Shown here: positions 11,094 to 19,522 of the stretch, in pieces | Position numbering within the stretch: position 1 is the stretch's first letter | How the letters are laid out: each line of letters starts with the position of its first letter | The notes under the pieces: generated by a model | What the model was told of the DNA's origin: nothing | The model's database searches: none | The model's input: the letters and a program-made list of their open reading frames with translations, nothing else | NCBI GenBank assembly: GCA_028697145.1 | Contig: JAQVFR010000005.1 | Location: 34,477-98,476, forward strand | Reading direction: 5' to 3' | Source of the DNA: Actinomycetota bacterium | GTDB taxonomy: Bacteria > Actinomycetota > Geothermincolia > Geothermincolales > RBG-13-55-18 | Length of the DNA stretch: 64,000 nucleotides | Translations under genes and position numbers: made by a program

Positions 11094-11588
11094 TCACAGG
11101 AGCGATGCGGTCGAGGCGAGAACGGGCAGCATGGACACATTGGTCGCCGCGACGATCGCAACGATCGCCCATATGATCATGGTTACGATGACAACGGCCA
11201 GGCCTATCCAGCCCAGGATTATCCCCGCCCTGGCGTTCGATTCCCCCGTCTGGTAACCTCCGCTCTCGGCGATCTCCTTCTTCGCGGTGGAGCCCAGGAT
11301 TATCGCCAGGACAGAACAGACTATGGGGCATACGAAAAGGCCGACTATCCCCAGCACGAGAGAGGCCGTCGCCTTGCTGTTGTTCACCTGCACCACCACG
11401 GGGTAAGGTCCCTGCGCATAGGGAGCGCCGGGCGGGGGATACTGTGCGGGATAGGCGGCCGGTGGCTGTCCGTAGGGCGGCGGGGCGGCTTCCTCCCCGG
11501 CCTCCTCGGGCGTGAAGGCGCCCCCGCAGTTCGCGCAGAAAATCGCGTCATCCGGGTTCTCCTTACCACATCTCGCGCACGTCTTCAT
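11094..11588 (-). CDS. Zinc-ribbon and DUF4190-like membrane protein
   Basis: 164 residues from the ATG at 11588, which follows GGGGAGGAAGG. Residues 1-22 form a zinc ribbon (CARCGKENPDD then CANCG). A proline-, tyrosine- and alanine-rich linker (30-65) leads to two hydrophobic segments, about residues 74-97 and 124-148, separated by a short loop containing ARAGIILGWIGLA. This is the common actinobacterial arrangement of zinc ribbon plus DUF4190. The ribbon would face the cytoplasm. Function is unknown. The TPR protein at 35332 begins with a very similar zinc ribbon and proline-rich linker. Confidence 0.85.
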   Translation of the reverse strand: MKTCARCGKENPDDAIFCANCGGAFTPEEAGEEAAPPPYGQPPAAYPAQYPPPGAPYAQGPYPVVVQVNNSKATASLVLGIVGLFVCPIVCSVLAIILGSTAKKEIAESGGYQTGESNARAGIILGWIGLAVVIVTMIIWAIVAIVAATNVSMLPVLASTASLL

Positions 11589-11742
11589 CCTTCCTCCCCT
11601 TTCCTGCCGGGCGCCTCTGGCCTTTCTGCGTCCAAGTATAATCGAACTCGAAGTCGTTATCCCGGGAAAGCTCACGCCGCCTTCGGGCGCGCCGGGCGCT
11701 CCTACCTGCGGGCGGTCACCCTGCCGCCTGGTTCCCCGCGGT

Positions 11743-12684
11743 CTATGAAGCCGGGACGCAGGCGTTCTCTATGAGCCACGCGTAGGCGGAGAGCGCGGCC
11801 TTGGCCCCCTCGCCCGCGGCGATGATTATCTGTTTCTCCACCACGTTGGTGACATCTCCTGCCGCGAAGAGGCCGGGGATGCTGGTGCGGTTGTTGGAGT
11901 CGATTACTATCTCTCCCAGCTCGTTCAGCTCTACCCCGGGGGGGAGAAAAGCGGTGCTGGGGATGCTGCCGATCTCTATGAAGACGCCCGAGACCTCCAG
12001 GGACCTCTCCGCGCCGTCCACCAGGAGATCGATGGCAGCGACGAACCTCTCGCCGCGTATGGCAGCTACCTGCGTGGAGGTGAGCACCTCTATCTTCCCC
12101 GCCGCCGTTACCTGGTTGCGGCGTATCTCGTCTCCGCTCAGGCACTCCTCCACGGTGACGACGTAAACCTTCTCGGCTATCTGGTTCAGCTGCAGCGCGG
12201 CGTCCAGGGCTGAGTTGCCGCCGCCGATCACCGCCACCTTCTTGCCGCGGAAGAGGGGACCATCGCACGTGGAGCAGTAGGCGACGCCGCGGCCGCGGAA
12301 GGTGTCCTCCCCGGGAACGTCCAGGAGCCGCGGGACCTTGCCGGAGGCGACGATCACCGCTCGCGCCGCCAGCTCTCCATCCCTGTCGCTGTTGACGACG
12401 AAACCATCGTCCGTTCTGGCCAGGGTGGAGACGTTGCGCCCGTCCCGCAACTCCACCTTGAAGTTGTCCAGGTGTTCGCGAAAACGCTCCACCAGTTCCA
12501 CGCCGGTGATGAGCTGGTACCCGAGGTAGTTCTCGACCTCCCAGGACCACGTGGCCTGGCCGCCGATATTGGCGGAGACCACGAGGGTATCGAGCATCTT
12601 GCGCGCGCAATAAATCCCAGCCGAGAGGCCCGCCGGCCCGGCGCCCACGATCAGCACATCGTACATTCTCTCCCCCGCGGTCAT
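11743..12684 (-). CDS. trxB: Thioredoxin reductase-like flavoprotein
   Basis: 313 residues. FAD-binding motif GAGPAGLSAGIYCARK at about 14-29, redox-active dithiol CSTCDGP near 134, NAD(P)-binding GGGNSALDAAL near 155, and the C-terminal flavin motif FAAGDVTN near 280. This is the low-molecular-weight thioredoxin reductase fold, which passes electrons from NAD(P)H to thioredoxin or a thioredoxin-like partner. CSTC rather than the usual CATC is within family variation. The ATG at 12684 overlaps the ftsH stop (ATGA), implying coupled translation; an internal ATG at 12666 with GGGGGAG upstream is an alternative. No thioredoxin gene is adjacent. As the last gene of the Rrf2 operon it could power peroxide defence. 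Confidence 0.92.
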   Translation of the reverse strand: MTAGERMYDVLIVGAGPAGLSAGIYCARKMLDTLVVSANIGGQATWSWEVENYLGYQLITGVELVERFREHLDNFKVELRDGRNVSTLARTDDGFVVNSDRDGELAARAVIVASGKVPRLLDVPGEDTFRGRGVAYCSTCDGPLFRGKKVAVIGGGNSALDAALQLNQIAEKVYVVTVEECLSGDEIRRNQVTAAGKIEVLTSTQVAAIRGERFVAAIDLLVDGAERSLEVSGVFIEIGSIPSTAFLPPGVELNELGEIVIDSNNRTSIPGLFAAGDVTNVVEKQIIIAAGEGAKAALSAYAWLIENACVPAS

Positions 12685-14534
12685 ACCGTGGCGACCTGGC
12701 GGCCGGGACGATATTTTTCCATCAACTCGCGGAAGGCGTCGCCCTCCAGGGTCTCCTTCTCCAGGAGCATCCCGGCGATGCCCTCCAGCGCTGCGGTGTT
12801 CTCCTCGAGGATTCTCTTCACGCGGTCGTAGTTGCCGGTGATGATCCGCTTGACTTCCTGGTCTATGACCTCTGCCGTGGCCTCGCTGTAATTGGATTCC
12901 TTGCCGTAGGAGTACTCGCCCATGAGAAGGCGCGCCCCCCTCTCCATGCCCAGGGAGATGGGTCCCACCCTTTCGCTCATGCCGTAGTCCTCCACCATCT
13001 TTCGCGTCAGGATGGTGGCTTTTTCCAGGTCGTTCTGAGCCCCGGTAGAGACCTGTCCCAGCATGATCTCCTCGGCGGCGCGGCCCCCCAGGAGCACGCC
13101 CAGGCGGTCCTCCAGCTCGGGCAGGGTCATGATGTAGCGGTCCTCTTCGGGCAGCTGCGTGGTCATGCCCAGCGACCCTATGCCGCGGGGTATCACCGTT
13201 ATGCGGTGCACCGGGTCGGCGTGCTCCAGCAGCGAGGCGGCCAGCGCGTGGCCCACTTCGTGGAAGGCCACCACCCGCCTCTCCTTTTCGCTCATGACCC
13301 GGCTCTTGAGCTCGAGGCCCCCGATGACACGGTCGATGGCCTGCTCGAAATCCTCCTCGAACACCTGCTTTTTATCCTTGCGCGCCGCGAGCAGGGCGGC
13401 CTCGTTCACCACGTTGGCCAGCTCGGCGCCCGCGAAGCCCGGGGTGCGCGCGGCTATCTTCTTCAGGTCCACGTCGTCCGCGAGCTTGACCCGTCTCGCG
13501 TGGACCTTGAGTATCTCCTCGCGCCCCCGGATGTCCGGGCGGTCGATCATGATCTGCCGGTCGAAGCGGCCGGGGCGCAGGATGGCGCTGTCCAGGACCT
13601 CGGGGCGGTTGGTCGCGGCCAGGATTATCACTCCCGTCTGTGGGTCGAAGCCGTCCATCTCCGACAGCAGCTGGTTCAAGGTCTGTTCCCGCTCCTCCGT
13701 CCCCCCGCTGGCGACGATGCCGCCGCGCACCTTACCGATGGACTCGATCTCGTCGATGAACACGATGCAGGGCGCCTTGGCCTTGGCCTGTTCGAAGAGG
13801 TCACGCACGCGTGCGGCTCCCACACCCACGAACATCTCCATGAACTGCGAGCCGCTGATGGAGAAGAACGGCACGTCGGCCTCGCCCGCGACGGCGCGGG
13901 CCATGAGGGTCTTACCCGTACCCGGCGCCCCCACCAGCAGCACGCCCTTGGGGATAAGGGCCCCGATGCTGCGGTATTTCTGCGGTTTGCGCAGGAAATC
14001 GATGATCTCGCGCAGTTCCTCCTTGGCCTCGTCGAGCCCGGCCACGTCGTCGAAGGTCACCCGCTCGACGCTGCGGTCGTATAGCTTCACCTTGGACTGG
14101 CCGAAGGACATGGGGCTTGCTCCCCCGATGCGCCTGGAGAGGCGCCGGAACACGAAGAACCAGATGAACAGGATGAGGCCGAGGGGAAGGATCCAGGTGA
14201 TGAGGAAGTCGCGCCAGAAAGTGTTCTCCACCTTTCCCGAGAACTCCACCCCCTTTTCCGCCAACAGGTTGATGAGTTCCTGGTCGTCCGTGTTGGGAAT
14301 ACGGCTGGTGACGAAATCGCTTTCCGCGTTCTCGCTGACGGATTTTCCCTCGATGCGGGTTTCCGTGACCGTCACCTCGGTGATCTGCCCCGCCTCCAGT
14401 CGCGCGAGGAACTCGCTGTAGCTGATCTCCGGCGATTGGAACGGGTTGGCGAACTGGATGCTCAGGATGATGGCCAGAGCGATAAGGCCGTAGACCACGT
14501 ACAGCCATACCCTTTTTTTCTTGCTTTCTTCCAT
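12681..14534 (-). CDS. ftsH: ATP-dependent zinc metalloprotease FtsH
   Basis: 617 residues, full length. Two membrane segments (about residues 9-28 and 110-130) bracket an extracytoplasmic loop. The cytoplasmic AAA module has Walker A GAPGTGKT near 203, Walker B FIDEIES near 262 and the second region of homology around [19 protein letters not shown]. The zinc protease site HEVGH is near 429. FtsH removes misassembled membrane proteins and some regulators. Its place in an operon with an Rrf2 regulator, a ferredoxin and thioredoxin reductase, with gaps of only seven bases, is unusual and suggests induction by redox or iron-sulfur stress. The C-terminal tail is short. Confidence 0.97.
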   Translation of the reverse strand: MEESKKKRVWLYVVYGLIALAIILSIQFANPFQSPEISYSEFLARLEAGQITEVTVTETRIEGKSVSENAESDFVTSRIPNTDDQELINLLAEKGVEFSGKVENTFWRDFLITWILPLGLILFIWFFVFRRLSRRIGGASPMSFGQSKVKLYDRSVERVTFDDVAGLDEAKEELREIIDFLRKPQKYRSIGALIPKGVLLVGAPGTGKTLMARAVAGEADVPFFSISGSQFMEMFVGVGAARVRDLFEQAKAKAPCIVFIDEIESIGKVRGGIVASGGTEEREQTLNQLLSEMDGFDPQTGVIILAATNRPEVLDSAILRPGRFDRQIMIDRPDIRGREEILKVHARRVKLADDVDLKKIAARTPGFAGAELANVVNEAALLAARKDKKQVFEEDFEQAIDRVIGGLELKSRVMSEKERRVVAFHEVGHALAASLLEHADPVHRITVIPRGIGSLGMTTQLPEEDRYIMTLPELEDRLGVLLGGRAAEEIMLGQVSTGAQNDLEKATILTRKMVEDYGMSERVGPISLGMERGARLLMGEYSYGKESNYSEATAEVIDQEVKRIITGNYDRVKRILEENTAALEGIAGMLLEKETLEGDAFRELMEKYRPGRQVATV

Positions 14535-14541
14535 AATCCCA

Positions 14542-15315
14542 TTATACCCGCAATGCGGGAGGGTCCTTTTCGTCCTCGAGCAACTCGCCCTGGATGCCTA
14601 CCTTGACAGTGCGGAAGGGTATGTCCTTGCCGGATTCCCGCAGGGCCTGGCGCGCCAGGTTCACCAGCCCGGAACAGCAGGGGACCTCCATGTAGGCCAC
14701 GGTGAGTTCACGGATGTCGTTTTCCCGCAGGATGGACGCGAGCTTTTCGCGGTAGAAGGCGGCGTCGTCCAGCTTAGGGCACCCCACGATGAGGGTCTTC
14801 CCCGCGAGCAGGCCGCGGTGGAAATCGGGGTACGCGAAACCCACGCAGTCGGCGGCCAGCAGCAGGCTCGCTTTATCCAGATATGGGGCGCCCTGCGGCA
14901 CCAGGTGCATCTGCACCGGCCAGTTGCGAAGGTGGGAGGGTATGCCCTCCACCTCATCGCCGGCAGCCTCCCGGGCCTCGGCCGCCGGGTCGAGCTCGCG
15001 GATCATGGAGCCGGGACAGCCGCAGGCGAGGGCCTCGGCCGCCGCGGCGGGGACCGCGCCTCGCTCGCCTTCCTCCGCCGCGGCGAGGTGGCGCTCCACC
15101 GCCGCTTCGTCGAACTCCGCCGCCTCCCGCTCGACGATGGTTATTGCGCCCTGCGGGCATTCCCCGATGCAGGCGCCCAGGCCGTCGCAATAGGTATCGC
15201 TCACCAGCCTGGCCTTGCCGCCCACCATGCGGATGGCCCCCTCGGAGCAGGCGGAGGCGCAGAGCCCGCAGCCGTCGCATTTCTCCTCGTCTATCTGTAT
15301 GATCTTCCTGATCAT
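14542..15315 (-). CDS. Two-cluster 4Fe-4S ferredoxin-type protein of the Rrf2 operon
   Basis: 257 residues. The first 60 hold two ferredoxin motifs, CDGCGLCASAC and CDGLGACIGECP; the second departs from the classical pattern because a glycine-leucine pair replaces the usual CxGC spacing, so it may bind differently. The remaining 190 residues form a domain with several cysteines (ALACGCPGS near 100, IVGCPKLDD near 185, VPCCSGLV near 222). The same two-part architecture occurs beside Rrf2 and hybrid-cluster genes in other anaerobes, where it is thought to act in redox sensing or nitrosative defence, but no activity is established to my knowledge. It lies seven bases from both neighbours, so it is certainly in the operon. 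Confidence 0.85.
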   Translation of the reverse strand: MIRKIIQIDEEKCDGCGLCASACSEGAIRMVGGKARLVSDTYCDGLGACIGECPQGAITIVEREAAEFDEAAVERHLAAAEEGERGAVPAAAAEALACGCPGSMIRELDPAAEAREAAGDEVEGIPSHLRNWPVQMHLVPQGAPYLDKASLLLAADCVGFAYPDFHRGLLAGKTLIVGCPKLDDAAFYREKLASILRENDIRELTVAYMEVPCCSGLVNLARQALRESGKDIPFRTVKVGIQGELLEDEKDPPALRV

Positions 15316-15322
15316 GCCGCGC

Positions 15323-15742
15323 TCACTCCTTCAATACATCCTTGATCCTCTCCACCGTGGTGTGCTCAAGGTAGTTCTTGAAGTCGCTGTTCACCTTGTG
15401 GATGAGATCGTCGAAGACACAACTCTTGCCACCGCATATCTGCGTGCCGATGAGGCAGTCTTCCAGCTGCAGCGGACCTTCCACGCCCTCGTAGATGTCG
15501 CGCAGGGTTATCTCGACGGCGGGACGGTTCAGTGAGAACCCCCCTCCCGGTCCGCGGGACGACCTGAGTATGCGCGCGCGCACCAGTCTCTGCAGGACCT
15601 TGGACAGATGGGCTTCCGAGACGCCGAGCCGGGAGGCTATATCGTGCGCTGTCACCGCCGCCCCGTTTTTTTCCGCCCCGACCATGGACATGGCGTGCAG
15701 CGCCAGAGAATAGGCTTCCGAGATGTTCAGCATGCTCTTCAT
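15323..15742 (-). CDS. Rrf2-family transcriptional regulator with three putative cluster cysteines
   Basis: 139 residues. I placed the start at the ATG at 15742 because GGAGGTGG lies just upstream and the family begins here; a longer frame reads back through the promoter. The winged helix spans about residues 20-75 (ISRLGVSEAHLSKVLQRL type recognition helix; the sequence shows ASRLGVSEAHLSKVLQRL). The effector region has three cysteines, C-x6-C-x4-C around residue 104, the place where IscR and NsrR hold a 2Fe-2S or 4Fe-4S cluster, although the usual spacing is x5-x5. It therefore probably senses cluster status, NO or oxidants. It heads the operon with the Fe-S protein, ftsH and trxB and likely binds the operator at 15798-15825. 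Confidence 0.9.
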   Translation of the reverse strand: MKSMLNISEAYSLALHAMSMVGAEKNGAAVTAHDIASRLGVSEAHLSKVLQRLVRARILRSSRGPGGGFSLNRPAVEITLRDIYEGVEGPLQLEDCLIGTQICGGKSCVFDDLIHKVNSDFKNYLEHTTVERIKDVLKE

Positions 15743-16090
15743 CTTCCACCTCCGAGCTGGTCCGCACCATACTGAGAAAAATAAGTAATATGATACCATA
15801 TTACCATAATTATGGCCGTGGTCAAACCCCTGGATGAAGCATGAACGCACCCCCGTGCTTTATGGGCGACTGTAAAATAACCTGCCGCATCCCGTTATTC
15901 CAGAGCATGTTTCGGGAATAATGGAAAACAGTCAAGACATCATCGTGCTGTGGGAGAAATATCTCCTTGAAGCGCGTGAATATGTGCGCGGAATCGAGAG
16001 GCGTCAGACCAGCCGTGAAGACACGCGAGAGGTAGAGACGGGTCGAACGCACAAGGGCGGGAAACCCGGGGACGAGAGGGAGGTGATCGA
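15743..16090. other. Divergent intergenic region of the redox-stress island
   Basis: This 348-base gap separates the leftward Rrf2 operon from the rightward peroxiredoxin gene. Besides the Rrf2 promoter it holds an inverted repeat with 7-base arms TTATTCC (15895-15901) and GGAATAA (15915-15921), which could be a second operator for the peroxiredoxin side. I could not place a convincing -35/-10 pair for the peroxiredoxin gene. Confidence 0.5.
15798..15825 (-). promoter_or_regulatory. Promoter with embedded Rrf2 operator
   Basis: Read on the minus strand, TTGACC (15825-15820) and TAATAT (15803-15798) are separated by 16 bases. Twelve of those form the perfect palindrome CCATAATTATGG at 15804-15815, and a further half-site ACCATA lies downstream of the -10. 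A repressor bound there would block polymerase directly. It is 56 bases upstream of the Rrf2 start codon. Confidence 0.65.
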
Positions 16091-16816
16091 TTGGCAGCGA
16101 CCAAGGCGGAGCCCAAGGACCAGTGTGTGAAGCCGGCGAAGGGCATCATCTCGCAGGCGAAGGCCGGAGCGGCGAAAGCCGGTGAGCCCGCAGCGCCAGA
16201 GGGAGGTACTGGAGTGATAGCACAAGTCGGAAAGCCCGCCCCTGATTTCGAAGCCAGTGCTTTCGTGGGGGGCGGATTCAAGAACGTCAGGCTGTCGGAT
16301 TACAAGGGCAAGTGGGTAGTGCTGTGCTTCTATCCGGGTGATTTTACCTTCGTATGACCTACGGAGCTGTCGGCAGTTGCCGCCAAGTACAAGGAGCTGA
16401 AGAAACTGGGCGTCGAGGTCATCTCCATGAGCGTGGACAGCAGGTTCGTACACAAGATATGGCAGGAAGAGGAGCTGTCCAAGATGGTCAAAGGGGGAAT
16501 CCCCTTCCCCATGCTCACGGATGCGGGAGGCCGCATCGGGCGGGCCTACGGCGTGTATGACGAGGACGCGGGCGTGAACATACGCGGCCGCTTTCTCATC
16601 GATCCGGACGGGATCATACAGGCGATGGAGGTGATGACCCCTTCGGTCGGGCGTAACGTGTCCGAATTGATCAGGCAGGTCAAGGCGTTCCAGCACACCA
16701 TGAAGACCGGTGAGGTCATGCCGTCCGGCTGGCAGCCGGGCAAGCCCACCCTGAAGCCCGGGCCGGACCTCGCGGGCAAGGTGTGGAAAGTATGGAAGGT
16801 TGAGGACGCATTCTGA
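16091..16816 (+). CDS. Selenocysteine-containing peroxiredoxin (AhpC/TSA family), in-frame TGA
   Basis: One continuous 241-residue reading frame interrupted only by TGA at 16355-16357. The residues around it, PGDFTFV then TGA then PTELSAVA, are the peroxidatic motif of typical 2-Cys-type peroxiredoxins, where this codon is always cysteine, so the TGA most likely encodes selenocysteine. The downstream half continues the family without gap ([22 protein letters not shown]). The usual C-terminal resolving cysteine (GEVCP) is replaced by methionine in GEVMPSGW, so the enzyme would work as a 1-Sec form needing an external thiol. Two in-frame starts have good GGGAGG sites: TTG 16091 and GTG 16214. 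The latter gives 200 residues with the selenocysteine at position 48; the extension before it is Ala/Lys-rich with one cysteine. It would reduce peroxides in the cytoplasm. Confidence 0.88.
16358..16390 (+). promoter_or_regulatory. Candidate bacterial SECIS hairpin
   Basis: Directly after the in-frame TGA, a hairpin can form at 16371-16382: stem CGGC/GCCG closing the tetraloop AGTT, with weaker pairs possible outside it. The loop begins 17 bases after the TGA, inside the window expected of bacterial SECIS elements, and contains a GU as in known SelB sites. The stem is short, so the assignment needs folding and comparison. Confidence 0.5.
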
Positions 16817-16836
16817 GATACCGCACTGGGAGAAAA

Positions 16837-16862
16837 AAGGGGCGCCCGCGCGGGCGCCCCTT
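16837..16862. terminator. Bidirectional rho-independent terminator
   Basis: A perfect 26-base palindrome with 13-base arms, preceded by six A residues and followed by TTCGTTT, lies between the convergent peroxiredoxin and desulfoferrodoxin genes and can terminate both. Confidence 0.85.
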
Positions 16863-16896
16863 CGTTTCGGAACCTTTTATCAGACGCTTCGGGACA

Positions 16897-17274
16897 TCAG
16901 CTCGTTTTCCAGAGGCCGTGCAGGTTGCAGTATTCCCGCGCGGTGATGCCCTTCTTGGGTGGCGTGAACTTTCCCTCCGGCGCCATACCAGGCTTGAGAA
17001 ATATGCGCGAGCACCTGTCGCCCACGATGATCTGGACCCACTCGATATAGTGGTCGTCCTGCATGGGATGCGCTACTTCCCCGACCTTCACCACTACCCC
17101 GTCCTCTAGCACCTCGACCACGGGGACGTGCTTTTCCACCGCGGCGTCAACGGTGTTCTCGGTCTGCAGGACCATTTCCTCGCCACAGCAGACCAGAGTT
17201 CCCTTGCCGCCGTGCAGCACCTCGACGATGTTGCCGCATATCTCGCACTTGTAGATCTCCATCCTCTCTGCCAT
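16897..17274 (-). CDS. dfx: Desulfoferrodoxin (superoxide reductase, two-iron type)
   Basis: 125 residues. The N-terminal desulforedoxin-like centre I has CEICGN at residues 10-15 and the vicinal pair CCGEE near 29. The catalytic centre II shows the histidines of KHVPV near 49, HPMQDDHYIEW near 69-79 and the cysteine and histidine of YCNLHGLW near 116-122, which make the square-pyramidal iron site. It reduces superoxide to peroxide without making oxygen, a strategy of anaerobes, and the peroxide would then be removed by the peroxiredoxin and rubrerythrin beside it. The AAAGGAGGAACGGC leader gives a clear ribosome-binding site. Rubrerythrin follows upstream on the same strand, 52 bases away. 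Confidence 0.96.
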   Translation of the reverse strand: MAERMEIYKCEICGNIVEVLHGGKGTLVCCGEEMVLQTENTVDAAVEKHVPVVEVLEDGVVVKVGEVAHPMQDDHYIEWVQIIVGDRCSRIFLKPGMAPEGKFTPPKKGITAREYCNLHGLWKTS

Positions 17275-17326
17275 GCCGTTCCTCCTTTTCTGTTTCGGCT
17301 ACGAGGCGGCGCGCCCACGTTTGCGC

Positions 17327-17830
17327 TCAGAACTGCCGGAACTTTTCCCTGGATGCGCCGCAGATGGGGCACTTGTCCGGGGCTTCGCCCTCGCGCGTGT
17401 GCCCGCAGACGCTGCATATCTGGATCGCGCCCACCTTGACGTCCTCGCCCCCGTCCACGGCCCCCTTGGACTTCTTGTACCAGTCAGCGTGGATCTTCTC
17501 GGCTTCCAGGGCGTAGTGTGTGCTGCGCACTGCACCGGCTTCATCCTGCAACTTGGCTGCGGCGTTGTACACCGGGTACATCTCGTCGATCTCGAAGGTC
17601 TCCCCCTCGATACATGACTGGATATTGTCGGAAGTCGATTTCAGATCGCCCAGCGCATCGAGGTGGTTGCCGGCATGAACCAGCTCAGCGTAAGCGATAG
17701 CCCGGAACATCCTGGCCATTTCCGTGAGGCCTTCCTGCTCGGCCCTGTCCGCGAAGAGCATGTATTTCATATGGGCCATGCTCTCGCCGGCAAAGGCGTC
17801 GTTGAGAAATCTCTCCGTCATCTCTCTCAT
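17327..17830 (-). CDS. rbr: Rubrerythrin
   Basis: 167 residues. A four-helix ferritin-like domain supplies the di-iron ligands (FAGESMAHMKY near 17, RAIAYAELVHAGNH near 46, EAEKIHADWY near 110), and the C-terminal 35 residues are a rubredoxin-type iron site, CSVCGHT and CPICGAS. Rubrerythrin reduces hydrogen peroxide in anaerobes using rubredoxin or NAD(P)H-linked donors. It is upstream of desulfoferrodoxin on the same strand and probably shares its transcript, giving superoxide reduction and peroxide removal in one unit. The AAGGAGG nine bases before the ATG is strong. It is about 20 residues shorter than the classical Desulfovibrio protein, consistent with the short rubrerythrin form. Confidence 0.96.
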   Translation of the reverse strand: MREMTERFLNDAFAGESMAHMKYMLFADRAEQEGLTEMARMFRAIAYAELVHAGNHLDALGDLKSTSDNIQSCIEGETFEIDEMYPVYNAAAKLQDEAGAVRSTHYALEAEKIHADWYKKSKGAVDGGEDVKVGAIQICSVCGHTREGEAPDKCPICGASREKFRQF

Positions 17831-18042
17831 GCCGCGTTTCCTCCTTTCCCGAGTCCTTTTCGCATTCTATGTTTCCCCCCGCCATCGAGAACGAAACGCC
17901 CATCGGCCGATGCTTCTGACCCAGGTCATCGTCCCGCGAGGCCTTGCGGCGCCGGAAAGTCAGCGATAAGACCGCGGCCGAGTGGGGATAATAAAAGGGC
18001 CGGAGCTGGACCTGGACGGTCCGGTCGATATGAGGGTGAGGT

Positions 18043-18720
18043 GTGAAATCCATGATAGATGGGCCGCAAGAGGTCTTGAGGCAGGCGGTCGAGGGCGGAG
18101 AGTTGAACGGCTATTCCCTGGAACCCAGGGACTTCAAGCAGGGGAGGACGGGCAGGGAGACCTACTTCAACCTTTTTCTCGCCCGCGGCGGCCAGCGCTC
18201 CCTCTCCCCCGTCGTCCAGGGCCTTTTCTTCGTGGGCAGGGGGGATTACATAAAGGCGTGGATCGAGTTCCGTTACGAGCCCGGGGCGACATTTCCGGAC
18301 GGCTCCACCGTCGACCTCGAGGAGATGGGCCTCACCGCGAAGCTCTTTTCCCTGCTGGGAGGACTGATACCCCCGGGCGGCTCCATGATGGCCATCTACG
18401 GGGCGGAACACCACCCCATATCCGCCGATACAGAAAAGGGCCTGAAGAGGAGCTTCCCGCCCGCGGCCACGCCCCTCGGTTATCATCTCTGGGAGGCCGG
18501 CATGCGATGGTTCAAGGACTGGTATTTCCCGGAGGGCTGGATGGAAGGGGGGATGAAGCTCCAGGCTACCCGCCCACTCAGCGAGGAGATCCGAGCACAG
18601 AGGGAAGCAAAGGCGAGGCGGGAACTCGAAGCCTTCGTTTCGGGGCTGAACGGTCGCGACCTCGACCCGCTCGAACTGGAAGCGCTGTCCCGGGCCGAGG
18701 ACGTCCTCTCCTCCCTGTAG
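18043..18720 (+). CDS. Conserved hypothetical protein, possibly DUF1122 family
   Basis: 225 residues with no signal peptide or membrane helix. The sequence is well behaved and globular: YFNLFLARGG near 42, YIKAWIEFRYEPGA near 68, and a mid-region MMAIYGAEHHPISADTEKGL near 114 in which paired histidines stand out. A C-terminal helix-rich tail contains RAQREAKARREL. It resembles the DUF1122 proteins of archaea and some bacteria as I remember them, but I cannot confirm this without a search. The GTG at 18043 and the ATG at 18052 are both served by the GAGGGTGAGGTG leader. It stands alone between rubrerythrin and the PfpI gene, which run in the other direction. Confidence 0.7.
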   Translation: MKSMIDGPQEVLRQAVEGGELNGYSLEPRDFKQGRTGRETYFNLFLARGGQRSLSPVVQGLFFVGRGDYIKAWIEFRYEPGATFPDGSTVDLEEMGLTAKLFSLLGGLIPPGGSMMAIYGAEHHPISADTEKGLKRSFPPAATPLGYHLWEAGMRWFKDWYFPEGWMEGGMKLQATRPLSEEIRAQREAKARRELEAFVSGLNGRDLDPLELEALSRAEDVLSSL

Positions 18721-18794
18721 GAGGCCGGGCATTTTTATTGCCCCCGGGGCATATGAACCGCTGAAATATCCGGGGCTGATATCAACAAGCGCGG

Positions 18795-19319
18795 TCAAGC
18801 CCGTCCCAGCAGCTTCTCCTTGAGGGTGGCGTTGAAAGCCGGCAGGTCGTCCGGAACCCTGGAGGTGATGACGTTGCGGTCCACGACGACCTCGCGGTCC
18901 ACGAAGTCGGCGCCGGCCTCCAGCATCTCCTCCCTGATCTTGGGGTAACCGGTCATGGTCAGGCCTTCCACCAGGCCCGCAGCCGCCAGCAGCTGGCCCC
19001 CGTGACATATGGCCGCGAGGGGTTTTCCGGTGGCGGCAAAGGAGGCGACGAAATCGCGAGCCTCCTTGAATTCTCGCAGATATGCCGGGGACCTGCCCCC
19101 CGGGACCACCATGGCGTCGAAGGCGGTCGCGTCCAGGTCAGCGAAGACATGGTCCACCTTGATCACCGTCCCGTGGATGCCCTCGATATCGCCGGTGTAC
19201 GGTCCCACGGTGACAACCTCCGCGCCCTCCCTCGCGAGGAAATCGATGGGAACCGTGGCCTCCTGGTCCTGGAAGCCCTTGCCGATAACCACTACGACCC
19301 GCTTTCCCTCGAGATCCAT
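18795..19319 (-). CDS. DJ-1/PfpI family protein
   Basis: 174 residues from the ATG at 19319, which follows AGGAGGTG. The class I amidotransferase-like fold is shown by VPGGRSP near 77 and the nucleophile elbow AICHGGQLL near 102, where cysteine is followed by histidine as in PfpI and YajL/DJ-1 relatives. An acidic residue earlier (QDQEATVP, residue about 19) completes the usual triad. Members act as proteases, glyoxalases or protein deglycases and protect against reactive carbonyls; which applies is not visible. Its position near the redox-stress genes is compatible with a stress role. The true start is eight codons inside the longest frame. Confidence 0.9.
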   Translation of the reverse strand: MDLEGKRVVVVIGKGFQDQEATVPIDFLAREGAEVVTVGPYTGDIEGIHGTVIKVDHVFADLDATAFDAMVVPGGRSPAYLREFKEARDFVASFAATGKPLAAICHGGQLLAAAGLVEGLTMTGYPKIREEMLEAGADFVDREVVVDRNVITSRVPDDLPAFNATLKEKLLGRA

Positions 19320-19522
19320 TCCGGCACCTCCTTTTCTCGGCACCGCCCGGTCGAATCCGCCCGCGCCCCCCGCTGCAGCGCTCGGGGGTGCCTGCGTTCA
19401 CTCATATCTTTCCCGCGGTGCGCGGCGCCAAACAACCGCACCCTTTTCGCCCGTGGCACGGAAAACGGATAAAAAGGGGCCTCGGTGGGAATCAATAATA
19501 ATTGAGGCGGAAGGAGGGGATG

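Noticed and set aside
15921..16130. Small plus-strand frame (69 codons) in the redox-island gap
   Set aside because: First 25 residues look helical, but there is no ribosome-binding site and the end overlaps the start of the peroxiredoxin in another frame. Left unannotated.
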